NCBI GenBank assembly: GCA_021464415.1
Contig: CM038469.1
Span: 14,486,501-14,550,500, forward strand
DNA from: Lonicera japonica
Lineage: Eukaryota; Streptophyta; Magnoliopsida; Dipsacales; Caprifoliaceae
DNA: 64,000 nucleotides
Reading direction: 5' to 3'
The notes under the pieces were generated by a model, which made no database searches, was not told the origin of the DNA, and saw only the letters and a list, made by a program, of their open reading frames with translations. Both the position numbers and the translations under genes were made by a program. This document shows positions 35,322 to 46,659 of this stretch, piece after piece (position 1 is the first letter of the stretch; each line of letters opens with the position of its first letter).

Positions 35322-35666
35322 TGTGACGCCCTGTGAGCGAGGAGTACTCCCTTGGGTGGAGGAATTGTAGCTCAAAGGGAGCATCCCACATAGGAAGATG
35401 GGGGATCCTTGGAGACCCATATAAGTAAGAAATGATCGCTAATGAAGTACGAGTCCTTTTAGGGGGTCACTGACTTCGGATCCCATAAGAACTCCGAAGT
35501 TAAACGAGTAGAGGGCCAGAGCAATCCCAGGATGGGTGACCCCCTAGGAAGCTGGTCGTGAGCTCCCAGAAATAAAGCCGTGAGGGTAGATGTTCCGGGG
35601 CTGAGGCCTGGCTAGACGCTACCCAGAGCGGACAATATCGTACTAAGGTGGGACCGAGTCGTTACA
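35322..35666 (+). repeat. 3' LTR of Cassandra
   Basis: It starts TGTGACGCCC and ends GAGTCGTTACA, 345 bp, ungapped against the 5' LTR. Confidence 0.95.
35455..35568 (+). other. 5S rRNA-derived segment in Cassandra 3' LTR
   Basis: GGATCCCATAAGAACTCCGA matches 5S rRNA better here than in the 5' LTR (GGATCC instead of GAATCC). Box A reads AGTTAAACG (G to A), and box C GGATGGGTGACC is intact. Confidence 0.9.
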
Positions 35667-36398
35667 ATATGGGATCGGGACAGTTGATCCCAGGGTATCA
35701 GCTTGATGATTCGACATCTCAGTGGCATTGGAATATACACACAGCTCAGGCTCTCTATTGTATGGTAATCGGTTGACACGGGAGGTAAACTGCATTAGAA
35801 CGTTCATGCATAGTAAATTGATGAACATGGTTCTTGTTAATATTATCGAATTACACGTGGTTTGAAATATATATTGATAAACTAGTTTTTGAACACATGC
35901 CTTTCACCCCCTACTGAGCATATAGCTCACCCCATTTCTTTAAACCATTTTAGGTACTCACGAGTTCCAAGGGGACAAAAAGACGATGGGTGCGGGGACG
36001 AAGTAAAATGCTCTGATACTACGGTTCATTTTTGCAATAGATGTGTTAGTCCGGGAAGCCACGGCTAGCCCGATGACTGTCTATATATTTTTGTTGTTCA
36101 TATGGTTTGGGTATACATATATGATGCATGCTTAAATGTTAAGATATGTTTATATACCCCTACTTAAAACCCTTGTTATGCATGTTGTTGCTAGTTTGTT
36201 TCTTTTAATAAATACCTATCTTAGTCTTACTAAGATGGGTTAGTAATGCTCCAGGTCTTAATTGCAGGTGTTATCCTATAGATTAAGGAGGGGGCGTTAC
36301 AACTAATGTTACTGTTGAACTAATGCTTTTAATAAATAATTTTAATCTTTATTTTGATTATTACAATATATTAAGATTTGGTAATGAACGTGTGTTAA

Positions 36399-38646
36399 AG
36401 TGATTTTAGCTAATACATATCTCAAGCATAAAAAACACACAAGAATATCACAAACTTCAAGAAAGAAACTGTAACAATCTGCCTAATTAAGAAGGTGTTA
36501 ACAGATGCTGTATTAAATTAACAGTAGGTAAACATATGATTTGAATCAATAATATGAATAAAAAACAGAGAGTTCTAACAAAACTTCAGCATGAAGTATT
36601 TGTAAATACCAAGAAACTCCGCCCTAAAACAACTAAAACATCACATGACCACATAATACATCACAATCTGATTACAACCCACACATAAAATAGTCCCACA
36701 CAATAATACAAAGGATAATCCTCTGACACCGAATTCCAAACAAAACCTCAGTTCAAAAATACAAACTAATACAAACAAAGATATCACAAAGTATCCAAAC
36801 CATATTATAAATTACAAGTCCCACATACATGGAAAATACAAGAGTTAAAATCTAAAAGGGCATCAAAGTGGATCTAAGACGAACTCAGACCTAGTTCACG
36901 ACCTCTACTCATACAACGAGGTATACCTGAAATATAAATGAGGGAATGAGCCAAAACTGACCTAGTGGGAACCAACAGGAAAGGGAAATGCAATGCATGG
37001 ACATGTCATAGTATGAAGAATTATAAATTTCCATCGTTGACAAAATTTTCCAGATTATATCCATTAATAGGAAAACCATTTATTTGACACAATTTTATTT
37101 AAATTTGTTATCAACGTATAACTCTCTCGATAACTGTACAAACGTCCATCCACCTCCTCTTACTCCTCGACCTAATACCAGTACTAGACGGAATATTCTA
37201 CCCACAAATGCACCCCATCTTTCTGTGGGTCAGTGCACTGGTAACCAGATTCTACGGTACCCCATCTTCCCATGGGTCTGTGCAATAAAAATTAACTCAA
37301 GCATTTCTATACCGGTGCTTATCCGGTTCCAACAACCTCGTTATCTCACCGTATTTTGGTTTAATTACATAATAAAAGGGTGTTTTTAAGGTTGCTCTAC
37401 AATTATAACATCAACCAATTAATAATCAGGATTTTAGGAAAGCGTATATCAAAATCATATCACTATTCATTCATAAACATGAATTATACAGTCTCGTAAA
37501 CCAAACATTGAGAAGAAATCACTAGACAATTTTGAATTTTCATCAAGCGTTGAGTGTATGTCTAATAACAAGTTAAAAGTGAATTAGAAGTGTTTTATAT
37601 TCTGGAAATTTATCAATTTAAGCATAAATATGAAGTATTAGACAACACATGATGTTTTTATCCATTTCGGTACCAAATTCTCATGTGAGTACATAAATAT
37701 GGACATGCAGGACAATCAACCTCTAACATCATCAAATAAAACCCATATATTATCAATAACAAGGCTCAGAAGCTCAATCTATGGAGATACAACATACATT
37801 CAGGAGGAAATATATAATTTGGTATCGAAAGTCTAGTGTTTTCAACTCAACCAACTCAAACTTTCGAAAATCAAAGAGAAAAGGGAAGTTCTCACCTGAA
37901 TAGATAGAGGACAAAGCTCAAGTGACCTAGGTGGCTCTAGAAACTAACCAAAACACGCATGCAAGCCCAGAAATGAGATAAGAGCGCGAAGAACCCCTAA
38001 AATCTGAAGTTTCGGTTTGATTCTCCAAGATTTGAGCTATGAATCACCAAAATTACATTAAGAGTGACACACTCTCTCTATAGAAATGTACAGAGCTCTC
38101 TCACCCTCGAGAATGAGCTAAAATGGAGAAGAAAATGTCTTAAAAATGGATCAATGCATGTCAAAACTTAAAAAAGAGGTTACAATTTTCTGTATGCTGG
38201 ACCGGTATGCAGAATTAGGGAACCAGTCCGGTGCTAAAGGTTCTACAACTTTTTGATTGGCGGACTGGTATGCCAAAATGGAAATACCTGTCTCGCGCCA
38301 AATTTTTTAAGGGTTTTGCACCTGCGAACCGGTATGCTAGATTTGCCATACCGGTCCAGCACTAACCTAGACCAAGAGATCAAAACTCACCAAAAGCATT
38401 CCGAACTTGCCCAATTCGAATCCGATTAAGATGAAACTTCACTGGAGTGCTAAATGGGCTAAAGTAAGGCTAATTACTGAGATTAACTTGATAATGATTA
38501 ATTAAACACACGGGGTGTTACAGAAACCTATCAAGCATCCGGTGAACACCACTAATATTGATCGTGCTACTATTAATATTCAAATATCAAACAAAATGCT
38601 AACAATGCATATTGAAGAACAAGAACTTCAAGGAATATTCAATTGA
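36399..38646 (+). pseudogene. Possible last exon of an unrecognised gene, split by LTR G3
   Basis: Reading VILANTYLKHKKHTRISQTS up to AGAAAGAAAC (36469) and continuing at 38528 gives one open frame once the G3 insertion and one GAAAC copy are ignored. It runs KKPIKHPVNTTNIDRATINI, then SNKMLTMHIEEQELQGIFN, and stops with TGA at 38644-38646. The frame is open for about 75 codons across the insertion, which is unusual in this AT-rich DNA. The family is unknown. It may be the 3' end of the gene whose exons are at 32390-32982. Confidence 0.35.
36470..38522 (-). mobile_element. Solo LTR G3 (gypsy-like), TSD GAAAC
   Basis: The plus-strand ends are TGTAACAATC and CGGGGTGTTACA. It is flanked by GAAAC at 36465-36469 and 38523-38527. 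It is 2053 bp long and in reverse orientation relative to G2 (GGAATGAGCC...CTAGTGGGAACC near 36950). The right part has repeated GGACCGGTATGC-like phrases. It carries no coding region. Confidence 0.85.
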
Positions 38647-38751
38647 AGAAAGCTATAAGAAATTAAAACTCAAAGCATAAATGAAGACTAATGTAAGTGT
38701 TAGAATTATTGTTGAAGTTATTTAAAGTGCTTGAATAAATTTGGCTCAATA

Positions 38752-41317
38752 TGTGACGCTTCGAATCCCGTTATGAGGTTTAGACCTCCAGAACCTAGTT
38801 AATCACTGTACCGTACGCGACGACGGGTTTGAAATGCATAGCATAAAATTGATATAAGAGAAAATTACATATAAGGCAACTTTTTTAGAAAATTTGGGCA
38901 TGTGGAGTTTGTACTTTCAATAAACCAACACCTGTGAAATTATGAAAAGATAAATTTTATTTCTAGAATATTAACTCAACATTTTCTAAAGTCCTTAATT
39001 AACACAATAAGGTAAACAATTCTTATATCAAATAAATCCTCCAACGAGGTCCTAATAGTTAAATAATAAGGCCTTACATCTTATATGAATTGAAATAAAT
39101 ACAATTTAATGATACAAACAATACTAATGGTACTAATGCATATAGCTCTTAAGTTACTAGTTGTCCACGGACGACTACAACTATTTATGGTCATCAAAAG
39201 TTCTAATCCGTATTCGTATCGCCCAAGGAAGTACCAGCAAAACTATTAGAAAATAGAAGTGAGCCAAACATGGGCTCAATGGGAACTATAAGGTTTTGTA
39301 TACAAAATAATTTCTAAAACCATGCATGCGATGCATCATAATGAAAGTAGTTTTATTATTATCATGCGTATATATATATGTCATTTCTATGACTCTTTAT
39401 AAATATCTATAGATTTATACATATATTGATACAATGAAAATTATTTTACATGAAATGCATACCAAGTGCGATCTCATCCCTTAAAATACGAGAAAATATG
39501 TATCCAAAGGTATTACCAAGATATACGTAATTCATAATAACAAGGTATATACATCTTCAACTTATATTAAGCCAAAATAAGGAAGTGTATCATATTAATA
39601 AAGGGCATAAAAGAAGCATAGGCACTAATCTAAAATCTCAATAACATTATAAGTTTATTCACAAAATAAGTATAGTTGTAAAACAAACGTAAGCACTAAT
39701 CTCATTCAACTGCTCATCTCGTATCCAACATCTAACATTTAGAATTTACTCTACAGTGCACTGCGATCCGGATCTAAGCCCCCAAAGCTAAGGTATACAG
39801 CCCCCAAGGCTGGGTCCCCCTATGGACCACCTAGATGGTGTAGGGTATGCCGCCTTATGAGGTCCCTATACGGACCATAGAGTATGCTACTTTGAAAGTG
39901 GAATCCTTCTACATGGATTAGTGTATGTAGTCTCCAAAGTTAGGTCAACCCCATAGACCATTAGTACCTTACAAAACTAAGAAATCAATAAAACGTATTC
40001 TTCCAAAGAATATACTTATACATAGTACACATACATGTACACACACACATATATATAAATATTTTCATACACACAAACTATATGTACCACCAAATATGTG
40101 TATGTGGTAGATAGATATATTCAACTTATAATGTATTTAATATACATGTGCCATTAAAGAAACTAATACCCCTTCACATGATTATATCCATGAGATGAAC
40201 AAATTTAATAAGTGGGCTGATAATCACATGATTATATCCATGAGATGAACAAATTTAATAAGTGGGCTGATAATCCGTTCGTAATAAACCCTTGGCTTGA
40301 TTAAACATCAATCAATAGTTGATGTATCTCATGGATATAATATCATCATGATTTTTGGTAGAGAAAGCATATATATGTATATATATATATATCAAACCCA
40401 CCATTTATCAAATGTATAGCTAAGTTAAAAGAAATGATTATTGCCAAATAAGTGGGTCTCCACCAAGTCATGATACTAAGGAATCAATGGCATATGTATA
40501 TCATCTACATCAAGCAAATCTAACTTATATATAATTCCATCTCATTTACTAAGCATATATATATATATATAATTAATGCTCTTTGAAGTTGTATAATTAA
40601 TAAATAATTTCCTTTACAACTCAAAACATATATCCAAACAAATACACATGTAATTTACTTATTGCTAGGTGTAAATCTTACAAGTATCCTTTTTTGTAAA
40701 TCATAACAATAAGTATATAGTCCAAAGTTGAGTATACGCGCATACGCGCTGATGGGTATCGACTAAAACTTATAATCATTTAGTATATAATGAGATTACT
40801 TCACAAAAAGGTGAAATATCAACAAATACATGTATAGTCTAAGTAAAATAATAACAAATTACAACCCATTACCCCATACATGCATACAACAATTATCTTA
40901 AGGGAAAATCCAACAATTTACTTTGAAAATGAAGATGTAATACATGATAGTTAAAATTGAGTTTAGGTACTAGTGTTTCCACCTTAGTTATGCCGATAGT
41001 TGAAGCTTTTAAGGGCTGGATCAAGACGGTGAAGCATCAATTCCGAAATCCCCAATTTGAGCTTCCAAGCCCTAGAAATAGTGGAATAGACTGAAGGAGA
41101 AGATGAAGATGGTGGTGGGGGTGGGGGTTTTGTAAAGGATGAAGGACCTTAGAAGATTCCTCTCTAGCTCTCTCTCATCTCTCTCTCTCAAGCTAATATA
41201 GAGAAATGAGCAAATGGAGAAAAAAGAAGAAGAATAAGAAGAAAATGAACAAAACAAAAGAAAAACGGGTATAAAAACCCGCTGGGCACCCTCCGATCGA
41301 TCAGAGGCCCCAAATAC
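38752..41317 (-). mobile_element. G-type LTR G4, truncated by copia B
   Basis: It starts TGTGACGCTTCGAATCCCG after CAATA and resembles the left part of G1, including AGTGAGCCAAACATGGGCTC near 39264. It stops at the insertion point of copia B (AATAC, 41313-41317). The missing right part resembles 16061-16473, 25 kb away. AT-rich microsatellites lie near 40380 and 40555. Confidence 0.75.
40175..40274 (+). repeat. Perfect 50-bp tandem duplication
   Basis: Positions 40175-40224 and 40225-40274 are identical (CACATGATTATATCC...GGCTGATAAT). A reverse copy of ATTATATCCATGAGA follows near 40328. It lies inside G4. Confidence 0.95.
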
Positions 41318-42788
41318 TGTTAGAGTGATATAATAAAAGCCATAATTTTATTGTTAGTTTGGATATGTTATAAACTCGGTTTTGCTATTTTAATGAGAAT
41401 CTTTATGGGCAATGGTTGCATTATATTATTTATTAAAATATTGTGCATGTTTGTGTCTTTTATTCCATATAGTAGATGATTTGGTGTGTAGAGTATAGCT
41501 TACACACAAAAGATCATATCATCGGTTCTTGTGGAATATAAGTTTAATGGTTCACAGTCGTAGATGGAATTGGACACCCATCGGTAGAATTGTAGCACAA
41601 ATTTTAGTAGTTTATCTTAACTGCAGAAAATGGTATAGTTTTAACTCGCTGTGCTAGTACACTTTTTGTGTATTGAATAGGACTAGTTTGGGTTAATTAT
41701 TTTTATACTGACTATATAAAACAATTTAAAATTCCATGGTTATTATGATTACTTATGCTCTTAATCTTGAAATAATTAATAGACATATATATGTAGTGTT
41801 TATTGTTTTGAGTCATTAAGAGTGAGATTCATTTATGGATCAATAATCTTCATAAATTGGATGACGACACTATATGTATGATAAATATTAATTATTGACG
41901 GAATCCACGTCCCGGTATAGGGATTGATGATAGCCCCTTAAGAAGCTTATAAGTTTTGATCATGTTAGACCCTGCAGGTGGATTATGTTAATCCGACATT
42001 TCAAATAAGTTAAGTGGTAGGCTCAAGGATTAAGAAGTCATTTAAATATAATTATCAGTAATTTAATTTAAATGATAGTTATCTGTAATCTTAACGCGGG
42101 GAGAATAATAAATATTTAATAACAAGGAGCTCGAAATTAAATTTTGAGATAAGGACGGGAGTGCAATTATAATTCTTTAGTGGTGCGAATTATAATTTAT
42201 GGAAGGAACTAATTCATAGTGGAATTAGGATTCCAACTTTCCATAGGAAGACCAAACACTTATTTCTCCTTAAGGTCCATATCGTAGCCTTATATATATG
42301 CCGGCCTTGTCTCTTCTTATTATAACAATAATTCTTATGAGTTAGGATTTTCTTTATTGAGAGAGGAGAAAATCTTGGTGATACCGTAGCCCACACTTGG
42401 TGCAAGATTTGATGGCAGAAGGAATACGATAGAAGATCTTTAGGTTTTCGGTACTGCAGTCGTAAATCAATCGTAACTTTTGATCGCATTGTTGGATCAG
42501 GCTGATTTTTGGATATGTAGTTCGGAACACAAAGTTACAATTATATCGCAAAAAATCAGGACGATCAGAAGTCTTTTAAGTGGCGAAAATAATCGATTTT
42601 CGCAGCCCACTGAGAATTAAAAAATCTGACCAAATCGCAATCTGATGCTTTCAAACCCTAGTCTCCTCATATGGATCCTCTATATGATTCACAAAGGTAA
42701 AATCCATTTATTCTTATAGGGTTTTAGCAGAAGTTTTTTATTCAATCTATACGCAATATCAAACGATCCGGTATTTATGTCTCCATCA
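41318..42788 (+). repeat. 5' LTR of copia B, complete
   Basis: The 1471-bp LTR runs from TGTTAGAGTG to ATGTCTCCATCA and is preceded by AATAC (41313-41317). It matches 14625-16055 and, inverted, 46004-46637. Confidence 0.88.
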
Positions 42789-42790
42789 AT

Positions 42791-42803
42791 TGGTATCAAA
42801 GAG
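42791..42803 (+). promoter_or_regulatory. Primer-binding site of copia B
   Basis: TGGTATCAAAGAG, two bases after the LTR, is a one-base variant of the initiator tRNA-Met site TGGTATCAGAG. Confidence 0.85.
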
Positions 42804-44271
42804 ATTAGCTTTATTTGATACTGCGTACGGATTGAACTAGCCATGTTGTCCAGTTAAATCTATTCATGCATGTTGTTATTGGATAGAACGTAGAACTCGC
42901 TAACCCTTATTTTGCAGTGTTCTTGTTCCGCTATTATGGTCACGTAATTATGTTTTATTTGATTAGATCCCACGATGTTTTTATTCGTGGTTAATTTTAA
43001 TGTGCATGATGATTTAGGTTTTATTCATGGTTGTAAATTAAATTTAGATCAAATTTTTGAACTCCATAAAGGAGGCATAGGATCTATGTAATTTTATTTA
43101 CAGTTTAGATATAATAGTTTATGTGTGAACTCCTTAAATGAAGGCATAGGACCTTTATATCTAAGATTGGAGTTTCTTTAACGAAGAACGTCGAAGAAGG
43201 CGTTTCCACCAAGGTTGATTCCTGACATAGTCAGTGAAGTGGCGACATAGGTCGTGACAGGTTTCCAACGGATTAGGGATGATGAAGATTGGACCACAAT
43301 AGCAGGGATTTAATTATTCTTATTATTGAATGGTTTAATGCTTTGTGTAATTGTGTGTTGGTCATATGTGTTTAATTATTAGGTTTTCTTATAATTTTGG
43401 ACAACATGGATACATGACCATACCTAGATCACCTTTTGTTTTATGTTTAGTTCTTATCAAATTAAAAATGGGTATATAAATATAAATTTTGCGTAATTGA
43501 AAAAAATAAGTTTTTTTTTAAAGAAAAGCAGCAAAATAATTTTATTGCACGTCTTTTATATTTCATACCATTGTATTTTAGTTGACTAGAATTTAATATA
43601 AAATTTTCTTAACCCTCAGAAAATAATGTTTTAAATACTAAGTGGGTGAGGGATTTTTTCACATAAAAATTCCACGGTCTCCATCATTGGTTTGTAGATG
43701 ATGCAATTTATTCTTCGTGTGTGTTATAATGCTCACCTTCATATCGGAAAGAATAGATTGCGGAATCATTGTACAAATTTCACTGACTGATAATTTAAAA
43801 TGATGTGATTTATTTTTCGTGTGGGTTTTAGTGCTCACCTCCATATCGGAAAGAATAAATTACAGAATTATTGGACTAAATTAAATGATAGTATACAGTT
43901 AGATATAAATAATAGTATGCTCTTCAACTGAGTCTCTACTATTATTTGTAGGACCAAAGGAAGTCGGCTATTTAAATTTTACTTGACAATATAGGATTAT
44001 CTAGATAGTATATATTACTTGACAATAAAAGATTGTCAAGATAGTATGTATTGCTTGACAATAAGGCATTGTCTAGATAGTAAAATTTAATAGGTTTACA
44101 TCTGTCTAAAAAATAATGAACAATAGACGACCTCACTAACGGGGCATATTGTACAAAGTCTTAGGCTGCTGGCAAACACTTCTTGGAATGGTAGAGGGTA
44201 CCATATTTAAAATATGTGTTCAAAGTTATTATTGTCCATCATAATTTGTATGTGAATTCTCAAGTTTTAAA
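42804..44271 (+). other. Leader of copia B with internal repeats
   Basis: This is non-coding. It includes two copies of an approximately 104-bp unit (about 43697-43900, with CATATCGGAAAGAATA) and three copies of a 36-bp unit at 43981-44088 (CTTGACAATA...CTAGATAGTA). The inverted B copy has only two 36-bp units (about 51088-51160). Confidence 0.7.
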
Positions 44272-46003
44272 ATGGCAAACTCTTTCGATCCACTTTTAAT
44301 TATTCTCAACTAAAACAAATTGATTGGACCTAATTATATTGACTGAAAAAGGGAACTTGAACATTGTGCTTACTGTTAAAGAGTATAAGTTTGTGCTCAC
44401 TGAGTCTAGTCCAGCAGAACCTGTTAAAGGGCGACCGATGAGGAAACCCAGGCTTGTCGGAGGTGGAAAAAGGCTGATTAGATAGTGTGAATTTACATTC
44501 TGGCATTTTTGTCAAATGTGCTACAACATTAGCATTAGTCTTTTGCCACCGCCTACGACATAATGCTTAACCTCAAAGATATTTTTTGGGACCAGGATCA
44601 TGCCGCAAGGTAGGTTTCGATGAAAGGCCTCATGAACACAACTATTGCTGAAGGAACCCGAGTTAAGGATCTTGTTTTGAAGATGATCGGTCTTCTGAAT
44701 GAACTAAGAGATCTTTGGAGCTAAAATTGATGGGAAAACTCAGGTCGATATCGTTCTCCAGTCGCTACTGGACTTATTTAAGGGATTCCGACATAATTAC
44801 AACATGAATAAGCTTTATTCATTGTTGGAACTTCTTAAAGAATTCCAAGCAGCTGAGGAACTCCTTGGTAAGCTGGCTAGTACTCTAGTGGCTGAAAAAG
44901 CTTCAACTTCTATGCCCAAAAACAAGAAAGGAATAAGAAGAATGCATAAGCTGCAGTCCCACAAGGAGCAGTGTGTGCAGCAGTCACTGAACCTCTAGGA
45001 GGAGTGAAAAAGCCTATGGGCCAGTGTTTTCACTGTCAGTAGAAAGTGCATTTGAAGAAAGATTGTCCCAATTTCCTAAACCGTTATAACAACATATGTA
45101 AATTTCATCTATTTGTTGTTGTATCTTGTTTAGTGGTCCGATCTATCAGTACCTGGTGTGTAGATTCAGAAGCCACTAATCATGTCTGTAATACTTTATA
45201 GGGGTTCTAGGAAACCAGACAACTTAAAAATAGAGAAAATTTACATATGGCCGGGCATCTACGTATGTGGCAACAGTTGCAGTAGAAGATATTTATCTTC
45301 AGTCTAGTCAGAATAGGATATTAATGATTAAAGAATGTCTATATGTATCTTCCATTAGAAGGAATTTGATTTCTATTTCTAGTTCGTTGAGGACAAATAT
45401 TTTGTTTATTTTAATGATAAATCAGTTATCATTAGAAAAAATAAATAATTTGTTTGTTCTGGTACATTAGTGATTGATCTTTACATTAATAATCATGACT
45501 TGTCAGTACTACAACTGAGTGAATTGAATAGCATTAATAGTTTATCAATTAAGAGAAAGGAACCTTCAAAATGAACCAAATGTATTTTTGGCACTTACAC
45601 CTTAGTCATATTAATCTAAAAAGAATTCAAAAACTGGTCGAAAATGGACCATTAGGTTCATTAGAAGTGGAGACACTTCCAGTTTGTGAATCCTGTTTAG
45701 AAGGTAAAATGGCTAAGAGAACATTCTCGGCAAAAGGCTATAGCGCTAAAGAACAGTTAAAACTGGTTCACTCTAATTTGTATGGTCACATGAATGTCCA
45801 GACTAGAGGAGGCTTTGAGTATTTCATCATATTTGTAGATGATTATTTAAAGTATAGATACATTTACTTAATGCGACGTAAGTCTAAAAACTTTAAAAAA
45901 TTCAAAGAATTCATGGCAGAAACGGAGAAGCGTTTAGGAAAATGTATCAAATCACTACGATCAGATCGTGGTGGTAAATACCTCTTGGGAGAGTTCAAAT
46001 AAT
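44272..46003 (+). pseudogene. Copia B gag to integrase, forward half
   Basis: Gag starts MANSFDPLL at 44272 and reads GPNYIDWKRNLNIVLTV. A zinc knuckle CFHCQ*KVHLKKDC, near 45025-45070, contains a TAG. Protease is WCVDSEATNHV (usual Gly changed to Glu, near 45160). Pre-integrase is MYFWHLHLSHINL (near 45580). The integrase block VHSNLYGHM has Asn for the first catalytic Asp, and SLRSDRGGKY keeps the second. The frame ends when the sequence switches at about 46003 to an inverted LTR. Many stops and shifts interrupt gag. Confidence 0.9.
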
Positions 46004-46637
46004 TATAAGCTTCTCAAGGGGCTATCATCAATCCCTATACCGGGACGTGGATTCCGTCAATAATTAATATTCATCATACATGTAGTGTCGTCATCCAATC
46101 ACGAAGATTATTGATCCATAAATGAATCTCACTCTTAATGAGTGAAAACAACTAACACTACATATATATGTCTATTAATTATTTCAAGATTAAGAGCATA
46201 AGTAATCATAATAACCATGGGATTTTAAATTATTTTATATAGTCATTATAAAAACAATCAACCCAAACTGGTCATATTCAATACACACAAAGTGTACTAG
46301 CACAACGAGTTAAAACTATACATTTTTTTGTAGTCAAGCTAAACTACTAAAACTTGTGCTACAATCCTACCGATGGGTGTCCAATTCCATCTAAGACTGT
46401 GAACCATTAAACTTATATTCCACAAGAACCGATGATATGATCTTCTATGTGTAAGCTATACTCTACACACCAAATCATCTATTGTATGGAATAAAAGACA
46501 CACATGCACAATATTTAAATAAATAATATAATGCATCCATTGCCCACAAAGATTCTCATTAAAATAGCAAAACCAAGCTTATAACATATCCTAACCAATA
46601 AAAAAATTATGGCTTTTAGTATATCACTCTCATAATC
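46004..46637 (-). repeat. Inverted partial LTR of copia B
   Basis: This is the reverse complement of the first 630 bp or so of the B LTR (41318-41950). It begins abruptly at TTATAAGCTTCTC and runs to TATATCACTCTCATA. The polypurine tract (GTGGGAGAT on the minus strand) lies just beyond, at about 46638-46655, which shows that this is the 3' LTR of the reverse copy. Confidence 0.88.
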
Positions 46638-46659
46638 TCCCACTTAGACTCAAAGCCAT

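Larger units (their letters stand above)
34907..35666 (+). mobile_element. Cassandra-type TRIM retrotransposon, complete, TSD ATATG
   Basis: Two 345-bp LTRs (34907-35251 and 35322-35666) enclose 70 bp holding only a primer-binding site and a purine tract. Both LTRs contain 5S rRNA-derived sequence, the hallmark of the Cassandra family of terminal-repeat retrotransposons in miniature. ATATG lies on both sides (34902-34906, 35667-35671). By eye the LTRs differ at about 24 positions with no gaps, mostly transitions. The element codes for no protein and must have been moved by enzymes of other retrotransposons. It is inserted in solo LTR G2. Confidence 0.95.
33350..36301 (+). mobile_element. Solo LTR G2 (gypsy-like), TSD ACTAA, split by Cassandra
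   Basis: It begins TGTAACATCC and ends GGGGGCGTTACA. It is flanked by ACTAA at 33345-33349 and 36302-36306. Excluding the Cassandra insertion it is about 2.19 kb and closely matches G6 (53484-55708) throughout. Near the 3' end CTACTGAGCA...GCTCACCCC is followed by the CTAGCCCGA region. Gypsy origin is inferred from the TGTAAC...GTTACA ends. No internal coding region is attached. Confidence 0.88.

Noticed and set aside
34937..35391. ORFs of 75-144 codons on both strands as genes
   Set aside because: They lie in the Cassandra LTRs and 5S-derived sequence and are by-products of its higher GC content.
35040..35568. Genuine 5S rRNA gene pair
   Set aside because: The 5' quarter and 3' end do not match 5S rRNA, and both copies are at identical places inside LTRs.
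37084..37389. ORF of 101 codons
   Set aside because: It lies inside solo LTR G3 and shows no conserved motif.
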